NCBI GenBank assembly: GCA_009599575.1 | Contig: VWND01000069.1 | Span: 992,001 to 1,056,000 of the forward strand | Length of the DNA stretch: 64,000 nt | Direction: 5' to 3' | Source: Blumeriella jaapii | Taxonomy: Eukaryota > Ascomycota > Leotiomycetes > Helotiales > Drepanopezizaceae | Part shown: one piece after another, positions 35,081 through 45,984 of the stretch | Position numbering within the stretch: the first letter of the stretch is position 1 | Layout: every line of letters starts with the position of its first letter | Made by a program: the position numbers and the translations under genes | The notes under the pieces: model-generated | What the model was told of the DNA's origin: nothing | The model's database searches: none | Seen by the model: only the letters and a program-made list of their open reading frames with translations

Positions 35081-35990
35081 CGGTAAAAGTTACAAAAACC
35101 AAAAAAGCTTTGTACATCTTTTACAATAGTAGGAGGCTTTTAATAAGCGACTACGGAGATTTTTTTTGAATTTATTTCTAAGCTTTTAATCGAGATAATA
35201 AAACTTAGGTAACGGATCCGAGTAACGTTGAATTTAGATTTTCGAATATCGGCCTGTAATCCAGCGTTAGCGAGCTTTTGGAGCATTTTGCGAACGTATA
35301 TAGCGTGTTTCAAAAAGTCGGACGAATAAATAAAAATGTTATTCAGGTATATAATGCAAAAATCGTTTAAATAATCGAAGAAAACGTCGTTTATATAGCG
35401 TTAATAAGTTGCGGATCTATTAATAAAGCTAAAAAGTAGCATTTTACATTTATAAACGCCGTAACGCGTACGAAACGTCGTTAGTTTTTTATTGACGGGG
35501 TTTATTCGAATTCTGTAAAAGATTTAACGAATATCGAACTTCGTAAAAATTCGCGCTTTCGAAAAACGAGCAAAAGTCTTATCGATAAAAAAGAAAAAAT
35601 AGCGATTTTTACGAATAATATTATTAAAAACTCGATAATCGATATAAAAACGCAGTAAACCGTCGGGTTTTTTAGCGAAAAGCATTGGAACAGCGAAAGG
35701 AGCGATGAAAAGTTCGATGAAATTTTTGTTAAAGTTGTTTTGCAAATAGGTTTTGATAATTTCGAACTTTGAAATCGATATTTTATATAAAAAAATGTAT
35801 TTCAGTTTTTTTTTATTTATAGTAAGCTCGATTTTATAGTCGTAGGGCCGGTAAAAGGCTAGCTCGTTACTGGCGGCCTTAAAAAACACGTATTCGAGGT
35901 TTTTGTACTTCGGGGAAAGAAATTCGAAAAAAAGTTTATTCGAAATTAGCTCTGTTAAGCTGATTAAAAGGGTCGAAATCGATATTTTAT
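35081..35990 (-). pseudogene. B1 reverse transcriptase
   Basis: The frame 35889-35524 holds NELAFYRPYDYKIELTINKK, PFAVPMLFAKKPDGLLRFYI then DYRVFNNIIRKNRYF, and FTKFDIR. The catalytic YLDD box is YLNN at 35338-35349, followed by IFIYSSDFLKHAIYVRKMLQ. Two Asp-to-Asn changes would abolish catalysis and fit RIP on the opposite strand. Clearly Ty3/gypsy type. Confidence 0.9.
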
Positions 35991-36776
35991 TAGTTTTGAA
36001 ACGTTCGAAAAAACTATAAGATTAGGTCTTAAAAGAAATGTTATACGTAAAATCGTTTAGTATTCTGTCGATTTTGTACAGGAAGGTTGAAAACATTTTA
36101 ACTGCTTTTTTTCTGAAAATCAGCTTAAAAGCGTGTATAATAATCTGGCAAATAAAAATTAAATAAGCAGTAGATTAAAAAATTCGTTTTCGAACTGATC
36201 GTTTGGAAAGTTCAAAAAATGGCTTGTTTAAACTATCGATTATATTAAGCTGAAAGGCCATCGCGGCGAAGGTTTTTTTTCGGTTTTTAATATAATTGTT
36301 TTTCGTAGAACGAAAAAGCTGTTTTAACGAAAAGAAAAGAAAAAAAAAAGTAGAAATAATGGAAAAGGAATCGGCAGCTTAGGAAGGTGGTGTAATTTTT
36401 TGTATTATTTTATTGGCGTCGCTATCGAAATTGGCACCGCGAATAAAATTCGACTTTTTCGCGCTTCGCATAGCGTCGTAAATTTGTTATAATTAATCAA
36501 AGTTTTTATTACGTTTTACAGCGTCGTTTTGATGGCGAAATTAAATCTTTCGGAGGTGTAAATAAAAGATTTTAATATAACGAGCGTAAAAGGCTGTGGG
36601 GGGATAAGATTTCGGCCAATAAAGTTTGCGTTTATTACAGTTTAGTAAAATTTGATATTCGGCCAACCAAGCTTTTTCTAGAATCATACTATAATTTCCG
36701 AGATTAGTAATTAAAAAAAAAATAAACGATTGTATTCGATTATTAATAATAAAATTGAAAAGCGTAAAATATATAA

Positions 36777-37022
36777 TTAAATGGCCACGAGTTTATTATA
36801 CTTTTTTACAGAAAAAAAAGCCGGGAAAAGTTGAATTAAAGGTTTTAAAAAAAAAAAAAGGGATTTAATCAGCGCCGAATCGATTAACGCATAACCGTTC
36901 GTTTTAAAATCGGCGAACGCTTTTATTTTGTACGAAAAGCTATTTTTGGTAAATGTAACGGGGATTATTAATAAATCGCCATTAAAAAGCTTTCGAACGT
37001 TAAGATAACGCATATCGCGCAA
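36777..37022 (-). pseudogene. B1 aspartic protease
   Basis: 81 codons containing IKAFADFKTNGYALIDSAL, which fits the A-D-S-G-A-N-G-Y-A-F-I-D pattern of chromovirus proteases, with Ser, Gly and Ala altered to Phe, Lys and Thr. Lies between gag and RT. No intact active site. Confidence 0.7.
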
Positions 37023-38570
37023 TACGCTTAAAAAAAAGGCTTTGTTTAGGCCTGGGCGTTTTCTCGACTAGCGGGAAAGCTTTTAACTTTCTTATATGCA
37101 TTTTGGAAGTCGTTTGGAGGGGGGTTTTCGTTTTTATTATTATTATCGGAGGGCGAATTTTCGGCCGGTTCGATCTCGTTTACATTTATTAGCCTGGAAG
37201 GGCTTTTGGGTGGAACCGAGGGTCGGCCCGTAGAGGGTCTTGCAGATTGGCCTTTTTGAATTTTTTGGTGTGGAGTAAAAAACGAGCGTTATCGTTGGTC
37301 CGATCGAAAGGAAAAAACGCCAGAGGGGGCGTTTTGGCGTGGAGAAGGAGGAAGAACAAGGGGTTGAGAAGAAGCTTGTGAAGCATTTGGACGATTTTCG
37401 TACGTACGATTTGACTTGTAGTATGTTTTGGTTGAGAATCTACTATTTTAATAAATGGTAAATTTGGTAAAGCGATTCGCGTATAAAGTTCGTTTAGCCA
37501 ATTAATTTTGTTTTTTTTGTCGGACGGCGATAAGCCAATTTTTGAAGGTCGTTGTACGCGCTTATTTCAAATGCAGCTTTTCTCGTAGACGCTTTGGTAT
37601 TTTATCGCGGAAGGCGTTCCGAAGCTGTTTATCGGTTCGTATTTAAACGTTCGCTGCGAAAATGGAAATCGCAGGTAAAATCGCTAAAAGTCGTCGTGCG
37701 TATTTATTGCAAACATTTTAAATTCGTTTTCGGTCTTTTAAACGTCGGAAAGGTCGGCCAGGAAATCGGCGACTTTTTTAATTAATTCTTCGGAAAATGT
37801 AGAATCGGAGCGGTTCAAAATACGCGGGGTCAGGAATTTTTTTGCTACGCTTTCGATTTAATCGAATATGTAATTTTTGCGAAATCGATCGCTAGCGAAA
37901 TAGTCGTGGTAGAATTCGAGGTTGTCGAAAACTTTAGTTTCCTAATGGCGTGCTTTGTAATTTTTATTATTATTTAACTTAAATTTAAGATTCGGAACGC
38001 GTTTTATACGAGCTAATCGAGAATTAGCAGATAAATAGGAATTATAGCGTTTAAAAGGCGCGCTAGGGTTTTGGCCGTTATAGAAAGATTTAAAAAAAGT
38101 TCGCGAAAAGCGTGGAGATTGGTTTGCAGCGTCTGTTGGTTGAAATAAAATATTGCGAGAAGGGGAAAGAACAGCAGATTCGCGATTAGCAGAAATACGT
38201 TCGATAGATTTTATTAAACGCTTTGATTAAAGGGTTTGTCGCAATCGCATAGCTTTTAAAAATTATCGTTTACGCTTTTGCGCTTTTTTCAATTGATTTT
38301 GCAAAAGTTTTAACTAAACGCTTTTAGCGTTAGGATATGAGAAAATGGCAGGCGAAGTGGTTGGCGCTCTGCCTTTTCTTTTGTTTTTTTTTTTTCGGGG
38401 GGAGGACTGTTTTTTAGAAAAAGAAGCTTTTGGGGGAGGTTGCTTTTTCGCTGATTGAGAGGAGGAGGGAGGTTGAGATATAGTAGCAGAAGCTGAAAAG
38501 CTTTGCTAAGGGGAAGATCGTTAAACAAAAGCCATTTTTCGCGAAGTGCGAAAATAAGCTTTTTCACGAC
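37023..38570 (-). pseudogene. B1 gag
   Basis: Only pieces stay open: 37386-37189 (Leu/Pro-rich, with FDRTNDNARFLLHTKKFKKA and LRADPRFHPKALPG) and 38567-38310 (N-terminal piece rich in Pro, Lys and Leu with PPPEKKKTKEKAERQPLRLP). Their position between leader and protease, and their presence in B2 and B5, support gag. No zinc knuckle was located. Confidence 0.6.
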
Positions 38571-38658
38571 CGGTCGATCATTTTGGTATAACCCGTAAAA
38601 AATTCGAAGAAAAAGATAGTTTACGCCGTCGCTAGCGTAGAAAAAGAATTGTTAATAA

Positions 38659-38951
38659 TGTAACGATTAATCAGTCGGAGGGCTGGGAGATTAGTTAATT
38701 AATCGCCGTGTTTATATGGTATAAAACGAGCTTTTGGTTTTGTAACAAAAATATTCATTTAGAATTAATAATTGCAAAAGGCAGAGGTTGCTAAGGAAAG
38801 AAAGCTTTATATATATAATAGTTTCCATAATTGATGGGAAGACCCACCAGGAGACCAGGAAGCTTGCAGCTATACGTAGTTGCTGGGGAGCTTGCAGCTA
38901 TACGTAGTTGCTGGGGTGACACGAGAGATGGCAACAGAGTGAATCGTCACA
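38659..38951 (-). repeat. B1 right LTR (5' LTR), 293-bp form
   Basis: TGTAACGATTAATCAG to GAATCGTCACA. Shares the 27-bp tandem duplication with the left LTR (38868-38922), which the other B LTRs lack, so both B1 LTRs descend from one template. Confidence 0.9.
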
Positions 38952-39099
38952 TTTTTATTTCAGCTTTTAAACTGAAAAAGCCTGTCAATTCTGTTTTGCT
39001 TTTGCGTATACGGAAAATTAACAAATTTTATCGCGATAACGATTTTTACGATTTTTTAAAAATAATTTTTACGATTTTTACGAAATTACGAAACGATAA

Positions 39100-40420
39100 C
39101 TTTTTTTAATACAAAACTTATATTTAAAAAACTTTGTTTTGCTTTTGTTTATATTTCGGAACGAAATATATTTTACGCTTTTTTTTTAACGGGTATTAAT
39201 ATCGAAAATATCGGAACTATTTAAATTATCGAAATTTTTTAATTGTTTTATTTTGGAGCATTTTGAATATTTCGATTAAATCGTCGCCGCTCTGATCGCT
39301 AATACGAAAGCTTGCTTTTAAAAAATTTTCGATATTTTCGCTTACGCAATAAAACAAAACGATATAATAATATTATTTAAAATTAAACTGAATAATTTCG
39401 CTTAAAAACTAAATATTTAAACGGTATAATATTAAAAAAAAAAAGTTTTTTAAAAGAAAATAATTTAAAACCGCGAAGCCGAGTTTATTAATTTCCGAAA
39501 ACAAGCTTTTATTAATTAAAATACATCGAATATTTTAAACGTAAAAAAAAAAACATTTGCTTTTTCCGATTCCGATAAATTTACAAATTCGGATAATATC
39601 GGCAATATTACGAAGCATTTTACTATTTTTTTTAAAAATATAATTTTAAAGCTTCGTTTTAATTAAAATTAGTATACCACCGAACAAAATCGTATAAATT
39701 ACTTTTTTTTCCGCTTTTCCGATACAGCCAAAAGCGTTTTATAAAAAGGTTTACGTACGAACGGCATTTTTTTTTATCTGACTGTTGCAAAAATAATTTA
39801 AGTTTTATAATAATCGTTTAGCGTTTTTAATTAATAAGCAAATATATTTAAAAGAATTTTATTTTTTAAATAAAATAATTAATTATTATTTTTTTTTTTT
39901 TATTTGACTGGAAATTAAAAATTATATTAAATTTAATAACGAAGCCGCTATCGTTATTTTACGCGAAGCTTTTTATTTTAATATAATTACTTGTTTGTCG
40001 TATATTAACCCTTTTGATTTAAAAACCGATTTTATTAGTTTTTGCGTTTAAATACGCGAAACCGATACCGTTTTTCGATAATTAAATTTTAATTATTATA
40101 AAACCGAAAGCCGTAATACGAAAATTATTTTTTTTATTTTTATATTTAAAATTATTATTACGATTATTATTTAAAACGATTTTATAAATCTTAGCGCTAT
40201 CCAAACCAAAGCAATTATATAAATCGCAGCCGATATAGCCAAAAACAAACGCTTAATAAATAATGCCGAAAAGTTAGCTCGCCGAATTTATTTTTTTGCT
40301 AATAATTTTTGCTTTTAATATACCAGCGATAAATACCGCGCTGTTAATTGCCCCGATTTTCTTTGGATTAAAAAGATTAAAACCGAAGCAAAAAAATCGG
40401 AAAACTAACTGTTTTTGATA
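39100..40420 (+). pseudogene. C gag with CCHC zinc knuckle
   Basis: A decayed gag. At 40310-40351 the reading is C-F-stop-Y-T-S-D-K-Y-R-A-V-N-C, exactly C-x2-C-x4-H-x4-C spacing with the second Cys and the His both turned to Tyr and a Gln codon to stop. All three are single C-to-T or G-to-A changes. The upstream part is too decayed to assign domains. Confidence 0.7.
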
Positions 40421-40499
40421 ATTATTATTATTAAAAACTTTTAAAAAATAAATTAAAAATATTTGCTTTAAACGGCGTTTCGGAATTATATTTAATATT

Positions 40500-40900
40500 A
40501 CTTTGTATTATAATTATTAATAATACATATATTAAAACTTATTTTTTAAACGATTCCGAAGCTATCGATAATTTTATTAATTATTTTTTCGTATAATATT
40601 ACGAATTAATTTCTGTTTTATTTATTAATTTACGTAAATTTACCGTGGTTAACGAACGTTTTTTTATTTACGGCGACGTTATTTATTAAATCTTTTTTCA
40701 AATTAATATCGCCCGTTATACCGAACGAAATACAGCTTTTATTATAATACTAGGGAAATACGATTTTATTTTGGGCAAACTTTAGTTTAAAATATATAAT
40801 TTTTATATTAATTAAATTACGAATACTTTTTGTTTTAATTTAAATTTTTGCCGTTTTAATTGTTTATTTTAAAACTTTTATTAATTAGCTATTTCAAATT
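40500..40900 (+). pseudogene. C protease region
   Basis: Recognised by its C-terminal part: RYTERNTAFIIILGKYDFIL (about 40717-40776) fits the YDIILGMPWL block of gypsy proteases. The active-site D-S-G motif is not readable. Confidence 0.55.
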
Positions 40901-41399
40901 TAATTTAAAAACGCTATTTTTACAAATCAATCGTTTAATTAATTTTTTTTCGCCGTATAAAAGCTGTTGTTTTTAATATTTTATTTTTTTAATCCGGAAT
41001 CGAAGTATTTTCAGCTTTATTATACGAAATCGATTAACGTTTATAAAAACTCGGCGTTATAATTAAAAACGATTTCAATTTTGTATTATTTAAAATAAAT
41101 TAATTACGACGAAAAATTTTTTAATCTAAACGATAATATTTATTAGCTGAATTTTATTTCGCTAAAACTTTTTTAAAAAATATTCGTTTGGCTTTTTAAA
41201 TTAAACCGTTTATCGATTTTCGAATAAAACTTTTTTAATACTATTATTATTATTTAGCCGCTTTCGATTTTATTAAAGCTAATAAATTTGCGTTTTATAA
41301 AAAAAGCGTTAATTATACGATAAAACTTCGTTTTGGCGTAGTATTTTTATACGATTTTTTGTATAATATATTAGTTAACGAATTTTAAGTTTTACGCGC

Positions 41400-42480
41400 A
41401 AATTTTTAAAAAAAAACCTCGAAAAAAGCTGGATTCGAATTAGTTTTTTTTTCCGCCGTTTTTTTAGTTTTATTTGCAAAAAAGCCAAAAGGCGAATTAC
41501 GTTTTTGCGTCGATTATAAAGCTTTTAACGTTATAATAATTAAAAACCGGTATTTTTTATTATTAGTTTAAAAAATACTTTTTCGATTAAGCAAAGCGAA
41601 GTTTTATATTAAATTTAACGTTTTTGCCGCTTTTAATAAAATTCAAATAAAAAAAAGCTATAAATGGCTTATTGCGTTTAATACGAAATACGGTTTATTC
41701 GAATCGTTAATTATATATTTTTTCGGTTTATGCAACGTTTTTGCTATTTTTTAATTTCGCATAAACGATATTTTACGATTTTATTTAAATATTTTTTGCA
41801 TAGCTTATATAAACGATATTTTAATTTATTTAAACGATTTTCAAAAATATAAAAAACACGTTAATTTCGTTTTTTAAGCTTTTTCCGACGCTGATTTGTA
41901 ATTAAATATAAAAAAATGCGAATTTAAAATTTAAAAAATCGTTTATTTAAAAATAATTATTTTTATTATTAAAATTAAAATAAACTTTAAAAAATTAAAA
42001 ACTATTATTAGCTGGAATTTTTCTTTTAACGTTAAAAACGTATAAGCGTTTTTAGGTTTTATAAATTTCTACCGACGTTTTATTAAAAGTTTTTTTCGAA
42101 TCGTTACTTTTTTAATAAATTTAACGAAAAAAAATATTAAATAAAACTTTAATAATAATTGTATTAAAACCTTCGAGTTTTTTAAATTAGTTTTTACGAT
42201 TGCATTTACGTTGTTCCATTTTAATTTTAATAAAAAGATATTTGTTAAAACTAACGCTTTTAATTATATTTTTTCAAAAAAAAATTTTAAAAAAAACGAT
42301 GCAAAAGTATTTTATTTAATCGCTTTTATATCGAAAAAATTCGATTTAGCCGAATACAATTATAAGATTTATAATAAAAAACTTTTCGCTATTATACGTT
42401 GCTTCGAAGATTAGCGAGCCGAATTATAAAAAGCTGCTTATTTAATTCGAATATTTATAAATTATTAAAACTTAAAATAC
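41400..42480 (+). pseudogene. C reverse transcriptase and RNase H
   Basis: RT motifs in order: [20 protein letters not shown] (about 41492-41550), SKAKFYIKFNVFAAFNKIQI, WLIAFNTKYGLFES, then YIND at 41806-41817 in place of YIDD, then [16 protein letters not shown] (about 42041-42090). RNase H follows at 42211-42414 with FSKKNFKKNDAKVFYLIAFI and EYNYKIYNKKLFAIIRCFED, which match the SKKL...AEQNYEIYDKELLAIV block. Same frame as the RT. Several stops occur; non-functional. Confidence 0.88.
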
Positions 42481-42879
42481 TTTATAACGATTAAGCAATT
42501 TAATAAGCGTTAAATACGCTGAAACGAGTTTTTAGCTGGTTTTGATTTTGTATTTATATTTAAATTTGAAAAACAAAAAAGTAAATTTGATTTTTTAATC
42601 CGACGCTTTTAAAATTTGTTTAAAACTTTTTAAACGAAAAAATTTAATTCTAAAACCAAACTCTTTTTAAAAAACATTATTTAACCGAAGTTTTAATTGT
42701 TTTTTCAGCTTTGTTAAAATAATTCGAAGCAAACGACGAAAAGTTTTTACGACTTTTAAATAAATATTATTTTATTAATAAATTATAAATCGCTATTAAA
42801 AAGAAAATGCTTAAATTAAAAAGTATTTCGAAATTTAAAACGTTATAATTTTTTAAATACGTTATACGCAATAATAAAT

Positions 42880-44090
42880 TATATTTCCGAAACCGATTTT
42901 ACGTTTCCGATATATCGAATTTAAATGTTTTTATTCGTATTTGGTTTTTACAAATGGCCTATGATTTAATAAAAACAGGTTATTTTGGCAAAAATAAATT
43001 TTACGAAATTATTAATAAAAATTATTATTAGTTATTAATTTCCGAAAATTGTAAAAAATTTGTTCGCAATTGCAACGGCTGCGTTCGTAATATAAATATT
43101 AATTAATATTATTAAAAATTTTTTAAACTTTTGCTTATTTTTTTACGCTGTTAAAATTATATATTAATTGATTTTATAAGCTTTTTTCCAATAAAAAAGT
43201 ATAAAAGTCGAAACAATTTAATTATAATAATAATTTGTCGTTTTATTAAAAAACGATATTATACAATTTATTATATAATTATAAAAGCGATAGATTTAAT
43301 CAAATTGTTTTGCAAAAATATTTAGCGTTTATATGGTTTTTTCGATTTTATAATTTTAAACCGAGATTTTTTATTTATTTTACAATTTTAAAAAGTTATT
43401 AATTACCGTTTCGAAATTAATATTACGCTATTTATTAGCTTTTATTTCGAAATAAACGGCCAAACCGAAAACGCGAACGCTTATTTACTGTTTTATTTAA
43501 AATAATTCGTCGAATACGTTTAAAAAAATTGGGAAAACTGATTTTTTCTAACTGAATTCGCAGCGAATAACGCTGTAAACGCTTTTATCGGATTTTTTTT
43601 TTTTTACGCTAATAAAAGTTTTTATTTCCGAATAAGCTTTTTTTTATTTAAATTTATTTTAGATTTTATTTTACGTATTTTGCAATTAGCAAATACAAAA
43701 AAAAACGATTTCGCTAATAAAATAAAAAAGTTAAAATTATTTTTACGTACAAATCTGATTTTAGCGTTGGCCGACTAGAAATATTATTTTAATTAATAAC
43801 GCTAATCAGCTTTTGTTTACAAAATTAGAAATACCGTGTTTTTTAATAAACGTAATATAATTTTTATCAAATTAATTAAAAAATTAAATAATAAATTCTA
43901 CGGTTTTTATAAAATCGCCGAAGTTTTAAGTTCTTACAGTTATAAGCTGAAATTACTTTTCGAGCAAAAATTATTATATTTTGTTTTTTATATTAATTTG
44001 CTTAAACCTGTTTATAACGATTTTTTTTCAGAGCAAAAAAACCTTTTTTTTTCATTTGTTTTTATCGACGCAAACGAAAGCTTATTATAA
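42880..44090 (+). pseudogene. C integrase
   Basis: Zinc finger: YDLIKTGYFGKNKFYEIINK then NCKKFVRNCNGC, with the CxxC at 43071-43082 (initial His residues now Tyr). Core: INGQTENANAYLLFYLK (about 43446-43500, from TDGQTERANA) and EFAANNAVNAFIGFFFFYAN (about 43555-43614). The C-terminal part, 43836-44090, reads NNKFYGFYKIAEVLSSYSYK, the GPF-like block, and FYINLLKPVYND. Order and spacing are those of gypsy integrases. Confidence 0.85.
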
Positions 44091-44260
44091 ATTATAAACG
44101 CTATTTTTAATTTTAAACGAAATTTTAATTTTTTTTATTTAATATAATAGCGTGGCTATAACGCCGAAAATCAATTTTAAAAATTATTAAAAAACGTTGT
44201 TAACGTATATAATTTTATAATAAAATTCGCTATTCGTTTTTTTTAAAAATTTCATTCGAC
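44050..44260 (+). pseudogene. C chromodomain
   Basis: After the integrase the reading FVFIDANESLL, a stop-rich stretch, then RGYNAENQF at 44151, followed by LLKNVVNVYNFIIKF. It fits the chromodomain end (KWRGYnxexxTWEPxxNVxNAxxLIxEF), with Trp codons lost to stops. Confidence 0.65.
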
Positions 44261-44497
44261 TAAATTAAAATTGGCTAAAATCAAAATTGCTAACAGAAAA
44301 TATATTAAATCGATAAATAACGAAAATAAGCTTTTATTATCGAAAAAAGCTTTTACAATTGTTATTAAATACAAAACGATTATTATTAATTTTTTTTTTA
44401 TTGCAAAAACATTAATTGTTCTGCTTTCGAAACTAAAAAAACCTGCTTTTTTTTTTTTTTATTATTTTTAGCCGAATTTCGCATTCGTTTACAAATA
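44261..44497 (+). other. C 3' tail before the block junction
   Basis: Continues open for 66 codons (44271-44471) with Lys/Ile/Phe-rich sequence, probably a RIPed linker after the chromodomain. No LTR or polypurine tract recognised before the junction at 44498. Confidence 0.4.
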
Positions 44498-45640
44498 CGC
44501 TAATATTATAAGCGAGAGAATTTTGGTGGTCACCAACGTTGGTGACCAGTCTTGGCAGACCCTGGTGACCAACTTTCTTTGGTCACCAGGTCGGTTTTTT
44601 CGCAAAAATTATTCGATTTGAAAAATAAAATTATATTCGTATTCAGCTTATTAATTAATTATCTTTTGTACGCAAAAGCTTACAAATACTATTAATTAAT
44701 TAAAAAGTTATTACTACCCCCTTCTAACCCTAATCTTGGCAAACCCTGGTAACCAATTTTCTTTGGTCACCAGGTCGGTTTTTTCGCAAAAATTATTCGA
44801 TTTTAAAAATAAAATTATATTTGTATTCAACTTATTAATTATTAATCTTTTGTACGCAAAAGCTTATAAATACTATTAATTAATTAAAAAGTTGTAATAA
44901 CCCCCCCTCTAACCCTAATCTTAGCAGACCCTGGTAACCGACTTTCTTTGGTCACCAGGTCGGTTTTTTCGCAAAAATTATTCGATTTTAAAAATAAAAT
45001 TATATTTGTATTCAACTTATTAATTATTAATCTTTTATACGCAAAAACTTATAAATACGATTAATAAATTAAAACGTTGTAATAACCCCCCCCTCTAACC
45101 CTAATCTTGGCAGACCCTGGTAACCGACTTTCTTTGGTCACCGGTCGGTTTTTTCGCAAAGATTATTCGATTTTAAAAATAAAATTATATTTGTATTCAA
45201 CTTAATAATTATTAATCTTTTATACGCAAAAGCTTATAAATACGATTAATAAATTAAAAAGTTGTAATAACCCCCCCCTCTAACCCTAATCTTGGCAGAC
45301 CCTGGTAACCGACTTTCTTTGGTCACCAGGTCGGTTTTTTCGCAAAAATTATTCGATTTTAAAAATAAAATTATATTTGTATTCAACTTATTAATTATTA
45401 ATCTTTTATACGCAAAAGCTTATAAATACGATTAATAAATTAAAAAGTTATAATAACCCCCCCTTCTAACCCTATTTTTGGCAGACCCTGGTACCCGACT
45501 TTTTTTGGTCACTAAATCGGTTTTTTCGCAAGAATTTTTCGATTTTAAAAATAAAATTAAATTCGTATTTAGCTTACAAATTATTAATATTTTATGCGCA
45601 AAAGCTTATAAATATTATTAATTAATAATAACGTTATTTA
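44498..45640 (+). repeat. Tandem array of ~186-bp units with telomere-like motif (block 1)
   Basis: Six units; the CAGACCCTGG-type anchor (CAAACCCTGG in unit 2) lies at 44556, 44740, 44925, 45111, 45296 and 45482. Each later unit has a C-run, CTAACCCTAA (one and a half CCCTAA repeats; decayed in the last), a ~30-bp hairpin (CTGGTAACC...GGTCACCAGG) and CGGTTTTTTCGCAA. The first unit carries the perfect 20-bp palindrome GGTCACCAACGTTGGTGACC (44528-44547). CpA and TpG are common, unlike the flanking elements, so RIP has barely touched it. Confidence 0.92.
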
Positions 45641-45800
45641 AGTCCCTACTGCTTTTTTCTTTTCAGCTTATTTCTCGATTAATCGGCGCAGCCAACCCTC
45701 CTTTTCTTTTAAGCTTATTTTTCGAATTATTCGATGCTGCCCCCCCCCCCTTCCTCTTAGCTTAATTTTCGAATTAATCGAAGCTGCCACTTTTCAATTT
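45641..45800. repeat. Three ~55-bp imperfect repeats with poly-C
   Basis: Three copies of an AGCTTA(A/T)TTTTCGAATTAATCGAAGCTGCC-like unit, each with a near-palindromic TCGAATTAATCGA core, separated by C/T-rich spacers; an 11-C run is at 45740-45750. Absent from block 2. Confidence 0.7.
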
Positions 45801-45984
45801 ATAATATAAATTTCGAAAAAATCGATATAGCCATTTATTTATTAATAATTAATCGATTATGAAAAATCAAATTCAAAAAATATAAAATTTCAATTCGTTT
45901 ATAATATATATCTTTTGTTAAATTTTAAATTACAACAAATCTTTTCGAAATTATACAATAATAATATATATATATAATTCGATT
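45801..45984. other. AT-rich spacer of block 1
   Basis: No gene or repeat recognised. Missing in block 2. Confidence 0.5.

Larger units (their letters stand above)
32487..38951 (-). mobile_element. Complete Ty3/gypsy chromovirus-like element B1
   Basis: 6465 bp between two 293/294-bp direct LTRs whose ends are TGTGACGAT and ATCGTCACA type inverted repeats. The minus strand reads gag, protease, RT, RNase H, integrase and a chromodomain-like end in the normal gypsy order. The pol stop lies directly beside the 3' LTR. TTTTT flanks both sides. It is the least decayed B copy in the window, but stops and frame changes still break every gene. Confidence 0.92.
38952..44497 (+). mobile_element. Ty3/gypsy element C, no LTR found, RIP-decayed
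   Basis: A plus-strand gag, protease, RT, RNase H, integrase and chromodomain series directly between B1 and the first subtelomeric block. Distinct in wording from A and B. I found no LTR pair; the left end was probably split or removed where B1 inserted, and the right end by the junction at 44498. Confidence 0.8.
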
